Both the position numbers and the translations under genes were made by a program. Positions 8,018-16,347 of a stretch of DNA of 36,776 bases are shown here, one piece after another. The stretch covers positions 1 to 36,776 of IMG/VR virus record IMGVR_UViG_3300030061_000512. One strand, written 5' to 3'. The stretch's first letter is position 1. Each line of letters opens with the position of its first letter. Source of the stretch: a virus. Under the pieces are notes generated by a model. It searched no databases, was not told the origin of the DNA, and saw nothing but the letters and a program-made list of their open reading frames with translations.

Positions 8018-8263
8018 ATGGGTAGAGAACTAGCAATAGGGTACGGAACAAACCGAAGAGTTTACGGTGATCCAGGCGAAGGCTACACACAGCCAACACC
8101 TCGTGATGCTTACTTCGGTGGACGAAATATCAGATCAGTAAACCCTGATATTCCGTTTGAAGAGCCGCAAGCAGCGGCTTGTTCAGCGACTACTAAAGCT
8201 GGTGACGCCTGCAAAGCTCGCCCTGCAGAAGGCGAAAGCTTTTGTACCTTCCATAAGGAGTAA
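8018..8263 (+). CDS. Small protein with C-terminal Cys3-His zinc-binding motif
   Basis: An 81-residue protein. The N-terminal half is Gly/Tyr/Pro-rich. The C-terminal 27 residues hold C55, C65, C76 and H79 in the pattern C..TTKAGDAC...FC.FH, typical of a small zinc-binding module seen in many phage and bacterial proteins (often annotated DUF5763). It may be a head decoration or connector accessory because it stands between capsid and connector genes. That role is inference. Its stop is two bases before the next GTG. Confidence 0.65.
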   Translation: MGRELAIGYGTNRRVYGDPGEGYTQPTPRDAYFGGRNIRSVNPDIPFEEPQAAACSATTKAGDACKARPAEGESFCTFHKE

Positions 8264-8265
8264 CT

Positions 8266-8970
8266 GTGGAAATACAAGACATGCGTTCTTACATCAGAAG
8301 CATTGTCGAAATCGACAGTAGCGATATCTCAGACGATATCCTTAACCGCTTCCTTGGCGAAGGCTACGACCAAATTGTTTACAGCGAAAAACGTTGGCCG
8401 TGGTACGAAGCTTCTACAACTTTTAATACCGTTGGTTCTACTTCCGATTACACGCTGGCAACAGCAGGCGCTGGAATCACTAACGGTTTAAGAGAAATAT
8501 CTGCGTTACGCACAAACAACCATGTGCTCACATTCTTAGGTCGAGATGACGGAGACATCGTTTACCCACTCGATTCATCTAGCAGCGGAGATGTCTATTA
8601 CTGGAGTTTTTGGGCAGACAACGTTCGGTTGTATCCAACTCCATCTGCTGCACAAACAATATATGTAAGAGGATACAAAAATCCTTCTCCGTTTGGGGCA
8701 GGATCTGTTAATGGAACTTCTCCTAGCGATTTTCCTGAACCATTTCATATTGTTATAGCTACTTACGGTATTAGCAGGGCTTACGAACAGCAAGAAGATC
8801 TTGATATGGCTGCTTCGTACATGAATAGTTTTATTAGAGAGTTAGATAATTTGCGGGCACGTCATCTTGATGTGCCTGCACCTCAACCACTTGTTCTTAA
8901 TGACAGAAGTGCTTCTAGATGGCGTTCACAAAGTGCAATGCCTAACCGACTCCGTTATAGCTGGGAGTAA
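8266..8970 (+). CDS. Head-tail connector/adaptor protein (putative)
   Basis: A 234-residue protein. The N-terminal segment DMRSYIRSIVEIDSSDISDDILNRFLGEGYDQIVYSEKRWPW matches the start of podovirus adaptor-type proteins (role of T7 gp11 or P22 gp4), which begin with helices that dock below the portal. A beta-rich centre and the C-terminal helix (AASYMNSFIRELDNLRARH) follow. The start is GTG 8266. The next gene is the nozzle candidate, which is the usual order in short-tailed phages. Sequence identity to a named family cannot be confirmed by eye. Confidence 0.7.
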   Translation: MEIQDMRSYIRSIVEIDSSDISDDILNRFLGEGYDQIVYSEKRWPWYEASTTFNTVGSTSDYTLATAGAGITNGLREISALRTNNHVLTFLGRDDGDIVYPLDSSSSGDVYYWSFWADNVRLYPTPSAAQTIYVRGYKNPSPFGAGSVNGTSPSDFPEPFHIVIATYGISRAYEQQEDLDMAASYMNSFIRELDNLRARHLDVPAPQPLVLNDRSASRWRSQSAMPNRLRYSWE

Positions 8971-8972
8971 GA

Positions 8973-10562
8973 GTGTCTAAACGTGCTGGTTTCAAACTTG
9001 AAATGCTAGAAGATTTCAGTGGTGGCTTAAACCTGCGTTCAGACCAATTCAACTTAGCTCCCAACGAAAGCCCCGATATGTTGAATGTTGATGTTGACCC
9101 TCGGGGTGGCATCAAAATGCGTCTTGGGGTTGTTAAAAGAAACGGAACTGCTTTAGGAAGCAATGTGACTGGTTTAGGACAGTTCACTCCTGATGGAGGA
9201 ACTGCCCGAGTTATTTGTTCTTATGGAACAACTGTTGCTCAATCAGCGTCTGGTGGAGCAGGAGATTTCGCTACGTTAAATGGGATTAGCGTTACAAACG
9301 GTAACCGTATGTACGGTCAAACAACAAACTCAAAGTTTTATGGGGTGTCAGGCGATGCAGCGTCATTTGTTTATGACGGAAGTACGGCTTCTAACCTTGC
9401 ATCGAATATTAACGGGTCTGCTGGTAATTACCCAATAGCTAAATACACCTGTCATTGGAACAACTTTGCTTGGGTAGGTCACACTAAAGAAAGTGGGACA
9501 GATCACAAAAACCGTATTCGTTGGTCAAAGATTGATGACCCCGAATCTTGGCAAGACTATGACTATATCGATGTAAATGTTGGGGAACGTGGTGACATAG
9601 TTTCAGCTTTAGTTCCTTACGCTGACCGTCTGCTTGTGTTCAAAACCAACAGTGTGCATGCGTTATTTGGCAACAGTACTGAATCGTTTCAAATGGTGCC
9701 ATTAAGCCAAGATGTTGGTTCTGTATCTATGTCCTCGCCAGTGTCTACCCCGTATGGGGTGTTCTTTTGGTATGACCGTCAAGGAGTTTGGGTATACAAC
9801 GGGGAACGATTTGTGTGGGTGTTTGAGAAGTTGCAGCCAGCCATTGATGATGGCAGGTTGCAGTTCACTAACCCTCCGCAGCTTTCTTGGTTTAAGAACA
9901 GGCTTTATGTTTCTGTTGATTGGTCTGAGACTTCAGAGCTTACGACTACCCGTCGTGTTCTTGTTTATGATCCAACTCTTGGTTCTGGTGGGGCTTGGAC
10001 GATGACTGATATTGATGCAAATGTTTTGTTGACGTTTGCTCCACCAAACGATCAACAAATTCTTCTTGGTTCTTGTTTAACCAATACTGGTCGAGTTGTA
10101 GAAATGGAACAGGAACGTCAAAGCGATTTCTATGGGACTACAACTTCACATATAACAAGTTCTTATACGACTAGTTGGCTTGTTGGTAAGAACCCTATTG
10201 TTCGTAAACGGTGGGGTAAGCCTCGTATTGTTACGTCTTCTGATTCGACTGTTGCTTTAACTGCAAAGTTGTATGTGGATTATGACACTGCTGATTTTAA
10301 GAAGTCGATGCCATTTGGAGTACAAGGAAGCGCTGTTGCAGCAGCAACTTGGGCTTCTGGGGCAGGGCCAGCAGGTGGTACTGGGGTTTGGGATACAAGT
10401 CTTTGGGCTGGAGAACCAAACACAAACATTACCCAAATTGAAAGATTGCCTACACTTGGGACAGCAAAAGCTATACAAGTAAAGGTCGAAGGTCCTATTA
10501 ATGATGAAGCTTGGGAAGTGAACGCTATGGCGTTTACTTATTTACATAGGAGATTGCGTTAA
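8973..10562 (+). CDS. Tail nozzle-like beta-propeller protein (putative)
   Basis: A 529-residue beta-rich protein with repeated Trp/Tyr/Gly strand patterns. The opening (EDFSGGLNLRSDQFNLAPNESPDMLNVDVDPRGGIKMRLG) is characteristic of large short-tail proteins that form the tail tube or nozzle in podoviruses (T7 gp12 or P22 gp10 analogues). Repeats such as FGNSTESFQMVPLSQDVG and YGVFFWYDRQGVWVYNGERF resemble propeller blades. It would extend the channel from the adaptor. The start is GTG two bases after the previous stop, and the next gene starts at its stop. Confidence 0.7.
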   Translation: MSKRAGFKLEMLEDFSGGLNLRSDQFNLAPNESPDMLNVDVDPRGGIKMRLGVVKRNGTALGSNVTGLGQFTPDGGTARVICSYGTTVAQSASGGAGDFATLNGISVTNGNRMYGQTTNSKFYGVSGDAASFVYDGSTASNLASNINGSAGNYPIAKYTCHWNNFAWVGHTKESGTDHKNRIRWSKIDDPESWQDYDYIDVNVGERGDIVSALVPYADRLLVFKTNSVHALFGNSTESFQMVPLSQDVGSVSMSSPVSTPYGVFFWYDRQGVWVYNGERFVWVFEKLQPAIDDGRLQFTNPPQLSWFKNRLYVSVDWSETSELTTTRRVLVYDPTLGSGGAWTMTDIDANVLLTFAPPNDQQILLGSCLTNTGRVVEMEQERQSDFYGTTTSHITSSYTTSWLVGKNPIVRKRWGKPRIVTSSDSTVALTAKLYVDYDTADFKKSMPFGVQGSAVAAATWASGAGPAGGTGVWDTSLWAGEPNTNITQIERLPTLGTAKAIQVKVEGPINDEAWEVNAMAFTYLHRRLR

Positions 10563-11752
10563 TGGCAACTTATACTACGCCTAATACGGCTGTAGCGGGT
10601 AACGCCATCGTTGCCAGTGAACACAACACTAACTGGACGTACCTTAAACAATGGCTTGAAGGGGTTCCTGGGCAAACAGGAACTTATCCTGGGGTAGTCC
10701 AAAACACTGGTGGTGCTATTACTGGTGGTTTAACGGTTAGCGGTGCTTTAACAAGCGGAACTTTTACTTCTTCTGGGACAACAAGCCTTGGTGCTTCTAA
10801 TGCTTTCTATTTAGATACAGCGCAAGAAAATACTGTTGGTCTTGGGGCTGGTACGAGTATTACTACAGGTGCTGTTGGCGGAAAGCTATTTGACTGCGGT
10901 GCGCCAGTTGGTACTAACCCGAACACTCCGTACTCTACTAATCATTATCAGTACACAAAATATGACACTCAATCAGGTGGCACTGGTCTTGGCGGTGACA
11001 GACCAAGATCTCAATACCGTTTAGTCATAGATGGTTCTATTGCTGTACTGGGCGACATTATTGGTTACACAGATCAGTGGACAGGAAATGGCGCTTACTA
11101 TACCGCTGGTGACGGTACCCGTATCGAATGCCAATGGTTAAACGTTCGACAAAACGTAGATATTGCAGGAGCGCTCAGAGTTAATACCGCAGTTGATTAT
11201 GCCCGTATCTACATGGGCAACGACTACGGGGCAAACGATCACGATTACATCGAATGGAATGATGTAATTACGATTGGTGGAACTAACGTAGGTCCTGGGT
11301 TCAGGTTTGTGCATAACAACACAGCACATCTAGCTATCGCCCAATCACAAAATAAACTGTCGCTTCACGCAGAACAGGGTTGGCCATCTCTTTCAGGAAC
11401 CAACGCTGTTATAACAACTACTGGTTTGAACCAGCTTGGCATTAGTTCTTCGTCGATTCGTTTCAAAGAAGATGTAGAAGATGTTGGAACTGAAGAGAAC
11501 TGGACAAAACTTCGAGCATTAAAGCCACGCACGTTCCGTTGGAACGAAGAAGTAGCCACTAACTCTGGTTTAGATTACGAAACACAAACTCCTGAGCTTG
11601 GGTTCATTGCTGAAGAAGTACACGAAGCTGCGCCTGACGCAACTTTGTACGACCCTGAAGGTGACCCAATCGTTTACCGAGAAAAGTCGATGCTTGCGAT
11701 GCTTGTTAAAGCGGTGCAAGACATCGATCAACGGTTAGGGGAACTTGAATGA
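10562..11752 (+). CDS. Tail fibre or spike with S74 intramolecular chaperone
   Basis: A 396-residue fibre protein. Residues 1-60 look like a virion anchor. Residues 60-290 are Gly/Thr/Ser-rich beta structure with [20 protein letters not shown], typical of trimeric fibres. The last ~100 residues are a Peptidase_S74 chaperone: S298-I-R-F-K302 fits the Ser/Lys self-cleavage motif, followed by [14 protein letters not shown] and [16 protein letters not shown]. The chaperone folds the trimer and then cuts itself off. The protein probably binds the host surface. Overlaps on both sides (TAATG before, ATGA after) place it at the head of the adhesion array. Confidence 0.85.
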   Translation: MATYTTPNTAVAGNAIVASEHNTNWTYLKQWLEGVPGQTGTYPGVVQNTGGAITGGLTVSGALTSGTFTSSGTTSLGASNAFYLDTAQENTVGLGAGTSITTGAVGGKLFDCGAPVGTNPNTPYSTNHYQYTKYDTQSGGTGLGGDRPRSQYRLVIDGSIAVLGDIIGYTDQWTGNGAYYTAGDGTRIECQWLNVRQNVDIAGALRVNTAVDYARIYMGNDYGANDHDYIEWNDVITIGGTNVGPGFRFVHNNTAHLAIAQSQNKLSLHAEQGWPSLSGTNAVITTTGLNQLGISSSSIRFKEDVEDVGTEENWTKLRALKPRTFRWNEEVATNSGLDYETQTPELGFIAEEVHEAAPDATLYDPEGDPIVYREKSMLAMLVKAVQDIDQRLGELE

Positions 11753-12546
11753 GCACAGGGGCAACATACGTTAATGATGTTGGTGGTGGAACCAATCTAA
11801 TTTCGTATTCTGACGGATTTAATTATCGTGGTACGTGGTCTTCAGGTACTTCGTATGCCGTTGGTGACGTGGTTGTATACAACAACGCTTCTTATGTTTC
11901 TCGTACTTCTCATTCAGGGCAAACTCCTGCAACCAGTAGTTCTTATTGGCAATTAATTTCTGGTCCTGGTTCATCTGGTGGTCCTGGTGCTGCTGGAGCC
12001 GCTGGCCCAACTGGGCCGTCAGGTCCTACAGGTCCAGGTGGGCAAACAATTCTTAGTGGAACGAGTGATCCAACTTCTGGTGTTGGAACTGACGGTGATT
12101 TTTATATAAATCTGACTACTAACTATTTCTTTGGGCCTAAAGCAAGTGGGTCTTGGCCTGTTGGTTTAAGTTTGATTGGTCCTCAAGGCCCGCAAGGACC
12201 GCAAGGCCCTCAGGGAACGCAAGGTCCTACTGGTGGTACAGGACCACAAGGTCCGCAAGGCGCACAAGGAAACACAGGGAACACTGGTCCAACTGGGTCT
12301 ACGGGTGGTCCTGGCCCTACTGGTCCGTTAGGAAATCCTGGGCCGACTGGTCCCACTGGTCCTGTCGGTCCAGCAGGTGGTCCTCCTGGCCCTAATGGTA
12401 GCCCTGGGCCGCAAGGCCCTACGGGGTCTACAGGTGGTACTGGTCCTGCTGGGCCAACGGGACAAAGCAATGGTTTATTAGACGGCGGTTCGCCATCTGA
12501 TACTTATGGAGGCATCAGTCCGATAGATGCAGGAGGCGTAACGTAA
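11749..12546 (+). CDS. Collagen-like fibre with carbohydrate-binding-like N-terminus
   Basis: A 265-residue protein. Residues 26-70 ([19 protein letters not shown], then SSYWQLI) match the layout of CBM5/12-type chitin-binding-like modules used in fibres. Gly-X-Y collagen repeats run at about 72-99 and 144-240, separated by a globular linker containing a [12 protein letters not shown] segment often seen in such fibres. The C-terminus is a short motif ([20 protein letters not shown]). It likely forms a triple-helical fibre on the virion and contacts host polysaccharide. The gene starts by an ATGA overlap and ends by a TAATG overlap. Confidence 0.82.
   Translation: MSTGATYVNDVGGGTNLISYSDGFNYRGTWSSGTSYAVGDVVVYNNASYVSRTSHSGQTPATSSSYWQLISGPGSSGGPGAAGAAGPTGPSGPTGPGGQTILSGTSDPTSGVGTDGDFYINLTTNYFFGPKASGSWPVGLSLIGPQGPQGPQGPQGTQGPTGGTGPQGPQGAQGNTGNTGPTGSTGGPGPTGPLGNPGPTGPTGPVGPAGGPPGPNGSPGPQGPTGSTGGTGPAGPTGQSNGLLDGGSPSDTYGGISPIDAGGVT
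12178..12465 (+). repeat. Collagen-coding low-complexity repeat
   Basis: Short 9-base units of the GGT CCT CAA and GGN CCN ACN kind repeat throughout and encode Gly-X-Y triplets. Such stretches expand and contract by slippage and may vary in length between relatives. The G/C-rich tract also opens spurious reading frames on the opposite strand. Confidence 0.8.
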
Positions 12547-12824
12547 TGCCGTTACAGATTCAATTTAGACGGGGAACTTATTCTGAATGGAATACTGCTA
12601 ACCCGACGCTAGCTGACGGCGAGTTTGCGTTACAGACTGACGCTGGTGGTGGGCAGGCTGCAGGCCAATTTAAGATTGGTGATGGCACAACGAACTGGAA
12701 CACTCTTGCTTACGGTGGTTTAGTTGGTCCTACTGGTCCTACGACTGCGAATATCGACGGTGGTTTATCTAATTCGACTTATACTGTCATCAGTCTTGAT
12801 GGCGGAACTTCAGGAGCACAGTAA
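12546..12824 (+). CDS. Short fibre module with collagen-type DGG C-terminus
   Basis: A 92-residue protein. The N-terminal 55 residues (LQIQFRRGTYSEWNTANPTLADGEFALQTD, then KIGDGTTNWNTLAYGG) are the module found at the N-terminus of many phage fibres that attach to the virion. A mini collagen stretch (VGPTGPT) leads to ANIDGGLSNSTY and ISLDGGTSG, which repeats the C-terminal motif of the preceding collagen-like protein. The next gene encodes a paralogous N-terminal module. It probably anchors or caps a fibre. Confidence 0.72.
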   Translation: MPLQIQFRRGTYSEWNTANPTLADGEFALQTDAGGGQAAGQFKIGDGTTNWNTLAYGGLVGPTGPTTANIDGGLSNSTYTVISLDGGTSGAQ

Positions 12825-13138
12825 TGGCTGTAATTATCCAACTGCGGCGTGACACTGCTGCAAACTGGACATCAAACAATCCTACCCCTGCGGCAGGAGA
12901 ATTTTGTATCGAAACTGATACAGATTTCTATAAGATCGGGGATGGCGCTACAGCGTGGACTTCTCTCGGTTACTCTTCGCTACCGTCTGGTACTGCGCCG
13001 TTGGCTTCACCTGCATTAACAGGTACGCCAACTGCGCCTACTGCTGCGGCTGGCACAAACACTACTCAGATAGCAACAACTGCGTTTGTTGCGGCGGTAC
13101 CAAGTACGTCAGTTATTGAAGTGCAGGTGTTCTCCTAA
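12824..13138 (+). CDS. Short fibre module, paralogue of the preceding gene
   Basis: A 104-residue protein whose first 50 residues (VIIQLRRDTAANWTSNNPTPAAGEFCIETD, then YKIGDGATAWTSLGY) align with the neighbouring gene, so the pair arose by tandem duplication. The second half carries SPALTGTPTAPTAAAGTNTTQIATTAFV, a repeat typical of tail-fibre and spike proteins. It lacks collagen triplets. It starts by a TAATG overlap and its stop overlaps the next ATG in the same way. Confidence 0.75.
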   Translation: MAVIIQLRRDTAANWTSNNPTPAAGEFCIETDTDFYKIGDGATAWTSLGYSSLPSGTAPLASPALTGTPTAPTAAAGTNTTQIATTAFVAAVPSTSVIEVQVFS

Positions 13139-13503
13139 TGGCTACTTTCACTAAAGGTTTATTGTCTGGGACTGCGGCTGAAGATGGTCAAGCATTTTCT
13201 GTTACCACTAGTCACGACACAGTTCATACGGGACCAACAGCAACTACTTCGTATGACGAAGTGTGGATTTATGCCGCTAATGCTGACTCTACTGACCATG
13301 AAATAATTGTTGGTTGGGGAGATTCGGGTGGAACGGATACAGCGCACCAGATTCGTTTAACAATTACTGCTTCAACGGGTTCTGTACTTGTTATTCCTGG
13401 GCTGATTCTTAAAGGCCATGCTTCAGCGCCCATTGTCACTGTTTATGCAGCAACAGGCGGCAAAGTCAATCTCACTGGTTACGTCAACCACATAACGGCA
13501 TAG
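13138..13503 (+). CDS. Beta-rich virion protein, tandem paralogue A
   Basis: A 121-residue Gly/Thr-rich beta protein. It aligns with the next gene along its full length: LSGTAAEDGQ / LSGTGAYSQ, then YDEVWIYAANAD / IDEVWLWACNVG, VGWG, VIPGLILKGHAS / MAPGLVLQGDAS, and TGYVNHITA / VGYVNRHSA. The pattern is common in phage structural genes downstream of fibres and suggests a jelly-roll-like decoration or receptor-contact protein. Function is inferred from context only. Confidence 0.7.
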   Translation: MATFTKGLLSGTAAEDGQAFSVTTSHDTVHTGPTATTSYDEVWIYAANADSTDHEIIVGWGDSGGTDTAHQIRLTITASTGSVLVIPGLILKGHASAPIVTVYAATGGKVNLTGYVNHITA

Positions 13504-13512
13504 GAACAGATT

Positions 13513-13872
13513 ATGGCGATTGAAAAAATTTGTCTTTCAGGTACTGGCGCTTATAGCCAACCATTCCAGTCAGATGGGACCAACAACTATACGATTCATA
13601 CTGCTTCTTCGACTGCTACTGACATTGACGAAGTGTGGCTTTGGGCATGCAACGTTGGTGCTGCTGACGTTGTAGCAACTGTTGGTTGGGGACGAGCAGG
13701 GCACACAGCTAGTAATAGTGTCTTTACGGTTCCTACCAAAGCTGGGTTATATTTAATGGCCCCAGGTCTGGTTCTCCAAGGTGACGCCAGTACACAAAAG
13801 ATTGTGAATGTCTTTGCTGCTTCTGCTTCTTCCATTAACTGGGTTGGCTACGTCAACAGGCACAGCGCATAG
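13513..13872 (+). CDS. Beta-rich virion protein, tandem paralogue B
   Basis: A 119-residue protein paralogous to the preceding gene, with the shared DEVWLWACN, GWG and PGLVLQGDAS segments. Sequence identity between the pair is moderate, so the duplication is old or the copies are under diversifying selection. ATG 13513 follows GGAACAG. Probably a virion surface protein. Confidence 0.7.
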   Translation: MAIEKICLSGTGAYSQPFQSDGTNNYTIHTASSTATDIDEVWLWACNVGAADVVATVGWGRAGHTASNSVFTVPTKAGLYLMAPGLVLQGDASTQKIVNVFAASASSINWVGYVNRHSA

Positions 13873-13874
13873 CC

Positions 13875-14549
13875 ATGAAACAGGAGCGGTTTAATCCGAG
13901 TACAAACGTCAGTAATTGGCAGGGTAGGTCTGAATACTTAAAGGGCTATCCAGGCAAGGCGATGTCTGGTGCGTTGAACGGCGGGTTTTTTGGTGGTGCT
14001 GGGCAAGATCCGATGGAGCGTTGGACATATATCACCTCCCCCGTCAACGGCGTAAGCGGCAACTATGGTGTCGATAACATCAACACGGCGACACCTAAGT
14101 ATGACGAAATTTTGATCTGGTGCATGTCTTCACAGAACAACGACTGGGCAGGTGCTGGGTCTATTTATCTTGGTCATCCCTCTGAGTCTGGTGGCTATGG
14201 GGTTGGTGGGTCAGCGTGGTGGCAGAGAGGCCAAACCGATGGATGGAGTTACGGTATAGAACCCTCTTCGTCGCTGGAGTTTCATTCTGGGCTTTCACAG
14301 TATTCCGCGAGCATATGGATCTATGTAACGAACTGTGCGTCTACTACTGACTACAAACCGTTTTATGCAAGACACGCATATAGCGGGAATCAACAAGGAG
14401 GTTATTTGTACACGCAGTGGGCGCATGGGATTGTTGCCCGTACCACGGTAATGAATAGTTTCTTTGTGCGTAACCCTTGGGGTAGCGGCAGCTCTTCCTA
14501 CCAGAATTATTGCGTTTGGGGCGGCAGACGAGCAGGAGAAGCAGTATGA
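13875..14549 (+). CDS. Virion-associated protein, function unknown
   Basis: A 224-residue protein rich in Gly, Ser, Tyr and Trp. Residues 75-100 (KYDEILIWCMSSQNNDWAGAGSIYLGHP) resemble the DEVWIYAAN...VGWG core of the two preceding genes, so it may be an enlarged member of that family. The N-terminus (NPSTNVSNWQGRSEYLKGYPGK) looks like an attachment segment. No enzyme motif is visible. Its stop overlaps the next ATG as ATGA. Confidence 0.65.
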   Translation: MKQERFNPSTNVSNWQGRSEYLKGYPGKAMSGALNGGFFGGAGQDPMERWTYITSPVNGVSGNYGVDNINTATPKYDEILIWCMSSQNNDWAGAGSIYLGHPSESGGYGVGGSAWWQRGQTDGWSYGIEPSSSLEFHSGLSQYSASIWIYVTNCASTTDYKPFYARHAYSGNQQGGYLYTQWAHGIVARTTVMNSFFVRNPWGSGSSSYQNYCVWGGRRAGEAV

Positions 14550-15190
14550 GTTATCTTTCTATCGCCTCATGGGTAAACGACGATGCGAATGCAAATGCTG
14601 TTGAGTTCACAAACTTAGACACAACTGATGCCACATCGTTGCGTTTCGAGATGGAACTGTGTTGTGCCACTAACCAATCTCAGGGTTGGATTCCTATGGC
14701 TTTGAAAGTCCAACATGCTTGGGCTGGTGGTCCTAATGCTTCTGCGGCAAGCAAACATTGGGGTGGTTCGATGACCCTAGGAGCAAACAACAGCAACGAA
14801 TACCAAGCGAACTGTTCGGCTGGGGGTTCAGATTTCTATCTTTTGCAACTAGGTAAAAACGCTTTCAATCGTGCCCCTGCCGATGGCGCAAGCCCGACAA
14901 GTGGGTCGGGTGCGCCAAACGGAATCTATCGAGGCTATTGCATGCAACCAAATGGGTCACAACCCAAAAACGTTATTTGGGAGTTTGGGTGGATGGGCAA
15001 AGATCACAATACTTCGGGGATCTCGTCAAGCACCCCTTCTTCAGTGTCCAAGATTGGGCAAGGAGTTGGCGGTATACGGCAAAACGATGCTGCAACTGAA
15101 GCAAATGCTGTGTTCAACGGGATTCGTTTCTCTCTCCCTTTAGGCGCATTCGTCATTGGCTCTCGAATCAACATTTCAAAAATGACATGA
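14546..15190 (+). CDS. Virion-associated protein, function unknown
   Basis: A 214-residue beta-type protein starting at ATG 14546 (ATGA overlap, CAGGAG upstream). A longer open frame reaches 14510 but lies inside the upstream gene. RFEMELCCATNQSQGW resembles WFEVELCGKINHTSG in the next gene, so the two are probably distant paralogues. Gly/Ser/Asn-rich loops and lack of charge suggest a surface protein in the fibre or decoration array. Confidence 0.65.
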   Translation: MSYLSIASWVNDDANANAVEFTNLDTTDATSLRFEMELCCATNQSQGWIPMALKVQHAWAGGPNASAASKHWGGSMTLGANNSNEYQANCSAGGSDFYLLQLGKNAFNRAPADGASPTSGSGAPNGIYRGYCMQPNGSQPKNVIWEFGWMGKDHNTSGISSSTPSSVSKIGQGVGGIRQNDAATEANAVFNGIRFSLPLGAFVIGSRINISKMT

Positions 15191-15197
15191 GGCTGCT

Positions 15198-15890
15198 ATG
15201 AGTTTTTCTGTAAAAAAAGTTTCGACGATAACGCTGACAGGAGCCTCTTCAGATATCACTTGGCAGAATATTCCTATTCTTTCTAATACCACTGGCTCAT
15301 ATACAGGCTGGTGGTTTGAGGTAGAGCTTTGCGGCAAAATCAACCACACGAGTGGATCACAAGAATGGTTTGAAGGAGAAGGAATTAATCGTTACCGCCA
15401 CGCCAACGTTGGCCTCAGCAGCGAAGTTAGTCAATATTACAGTTATACGTGGCTAAGGATGCAGAGCGGCTCTAATTCTGGCACTAGTAATGCTCTGTCT
15501 ACGGGTGGAGCTTGGAATGTGGATCGAGCCCAGAACCGTAATGGTGGGGGCATGATCTATGACTTGCCAATGAACTACACCTCTTATTGGGGGACGGTAC
15601 CTTATTACTCCAGTTACCTGAGAGTTGGACCGTTCTACGCAGGAGGCAATACGCCAGGTTCGCTAGATAGGCATTCTTTCTCTATATCTGGGAGTGGTGG
15701 ACAAAGTTCTGGCTCTTCGTCTAACAGCGAATGGCGAACCTCCAGTTTCAACTCCGCAAACGGTTCTACGCCGCAGGCCAATGTCAACAGTTTCAGACTG
15801 TATGCAAACACATGGTCTGGCAGTGCGTCGTTTAACGCTGGAACTACTGCCACGCTCTACATGTGGCACAACAACAATAGCCAAACGTAA
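15198..15890 (+). CDS. Virion-associated protein, function unknown
   Basis: A 230-residue Ser/Gly/Tyr-rich protein sharing the FEVELCG core and a beta-strand pattern with the previous gene. The C-terminus (FNAGTTATLYMWHNN) matches the 'G..a.LY' ending often found in phage structural beta proteins. It is the last gene of the adhesion array. No signal peptide or catalytic motif is seen. Confidence 0.65.
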   Translation: MSFSVKKVSTITLTGASSDITWQNIPILSNTTGSYTGWWFEVELCGKINHTSGSQEWFEGEGINRYRHANVGLSSEVSQYYSYTWLRMQSGSNSGTSNALSTGGAWNVDRAQNRNGGGMIYDLPMNYTSYWGTVPYYSSYLRVGPFYAGGNTPGSLDRHSFSISGSGGQSSGSSSNSEWRTSSFNSANGSTPQANVNSFRLYANTWSGSASFNAGTTATLYMWHNNNSQT

Positions 15891-15899
15891 GGAAAGATA

Positions 15900-16187
15900 A
15901 TGTCCGACACACCAAGAATGGTGCATATCTTTGATTGTGCAACTGGTGAAGAAACTATTCGTGAATTAACACCTGAGGAATATGCACAAGACGAAGCATT
16001 GCGTGAAGCTCAGACAGCACAAATCGTAATAGACAATGAAGCTGCGGTTGCACATAATGCGACGTTGCAGTCGTCTCGCGACAAGTTCGCTGACATGGGT
16101 TTAACTGCTGAAGAGATCGCTGCGATTGTTCCAGCAGATAAAGAGTTACAAATTCTTCCTGGTGAAATTTCTGAGCCTGCAGAATGA
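15900..16187 (+). CDS. Small acidic helical protein, fibre-assembly-like
   Basis: A 95-residue acidic protein with an N-terminal VHIFDCATGEETIRELTPEEYAQ segment, like the short tail-associated proteins that follow fibre genes and are often called fibre-assembly or chaperone-like. Helical residues 40-75 follow. The stop overlaps the next small gene as ATGA. The assignment is by position and general look. Confidence 0.55.
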   Translation: MSDTPRMVHIFDCATGEETIRELTPEEYAQDEALREAQTAQIVIDNEAAVAHNATLQSSRDKFADMGLTAEEIAAIVPADKELQILPGEISEPAE

Positions 16188-16333
16188 CCGACGTTGGGAT
16201 AGAAGAAGTTATTGCTTCTTTAAGTGAGCGTGGACAAATGGAATGGGAAATCGCTTTGATGCGAGTTCACATTAAACAGCTTGAGGAAGCTACTTGTACC
16301 TGCGACTGTTGTTGTGGGACGACCGAGGATTAA
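16184..16333 (+). CDS. 49-residue protein with C-terminal cysteine cluster
   Basis: A tiny gene starting in the stop of the previous one (ATGA). Residues 5-36 form a charged helix (IEEVIASLSERGQMEWEIAL), followed by CTCDCCCG, five Cys within eight residues. The cluster could bind a metal or form disulfides. Similar short helical proteins with acidic or Cys tails occur near fibre genes in other phages. The stop is 14 bases before the next ATG. Unknown function. Confidence 0.6.
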   Translation: MTDVGIEEVIASLSERGQMEWEIALMRVHIKQLEEATCTCDCCCGTTED

Positions 16334-16347
16334 ATATAGGAGGAATT

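Noticed and set aside
12178-12465. Regular short repeats that could suggest a CRISPR array.
   Set aside because: The period is 9 bases and encodes Gly-X-Y. There are no unique spacers of constant length.
12210-12470. A Pro/Gly-rich - strand open frame.
   Set aside because: It is the complement of the collagen triplets. The GC-rich repeat removes stop codons from the opposite strand.
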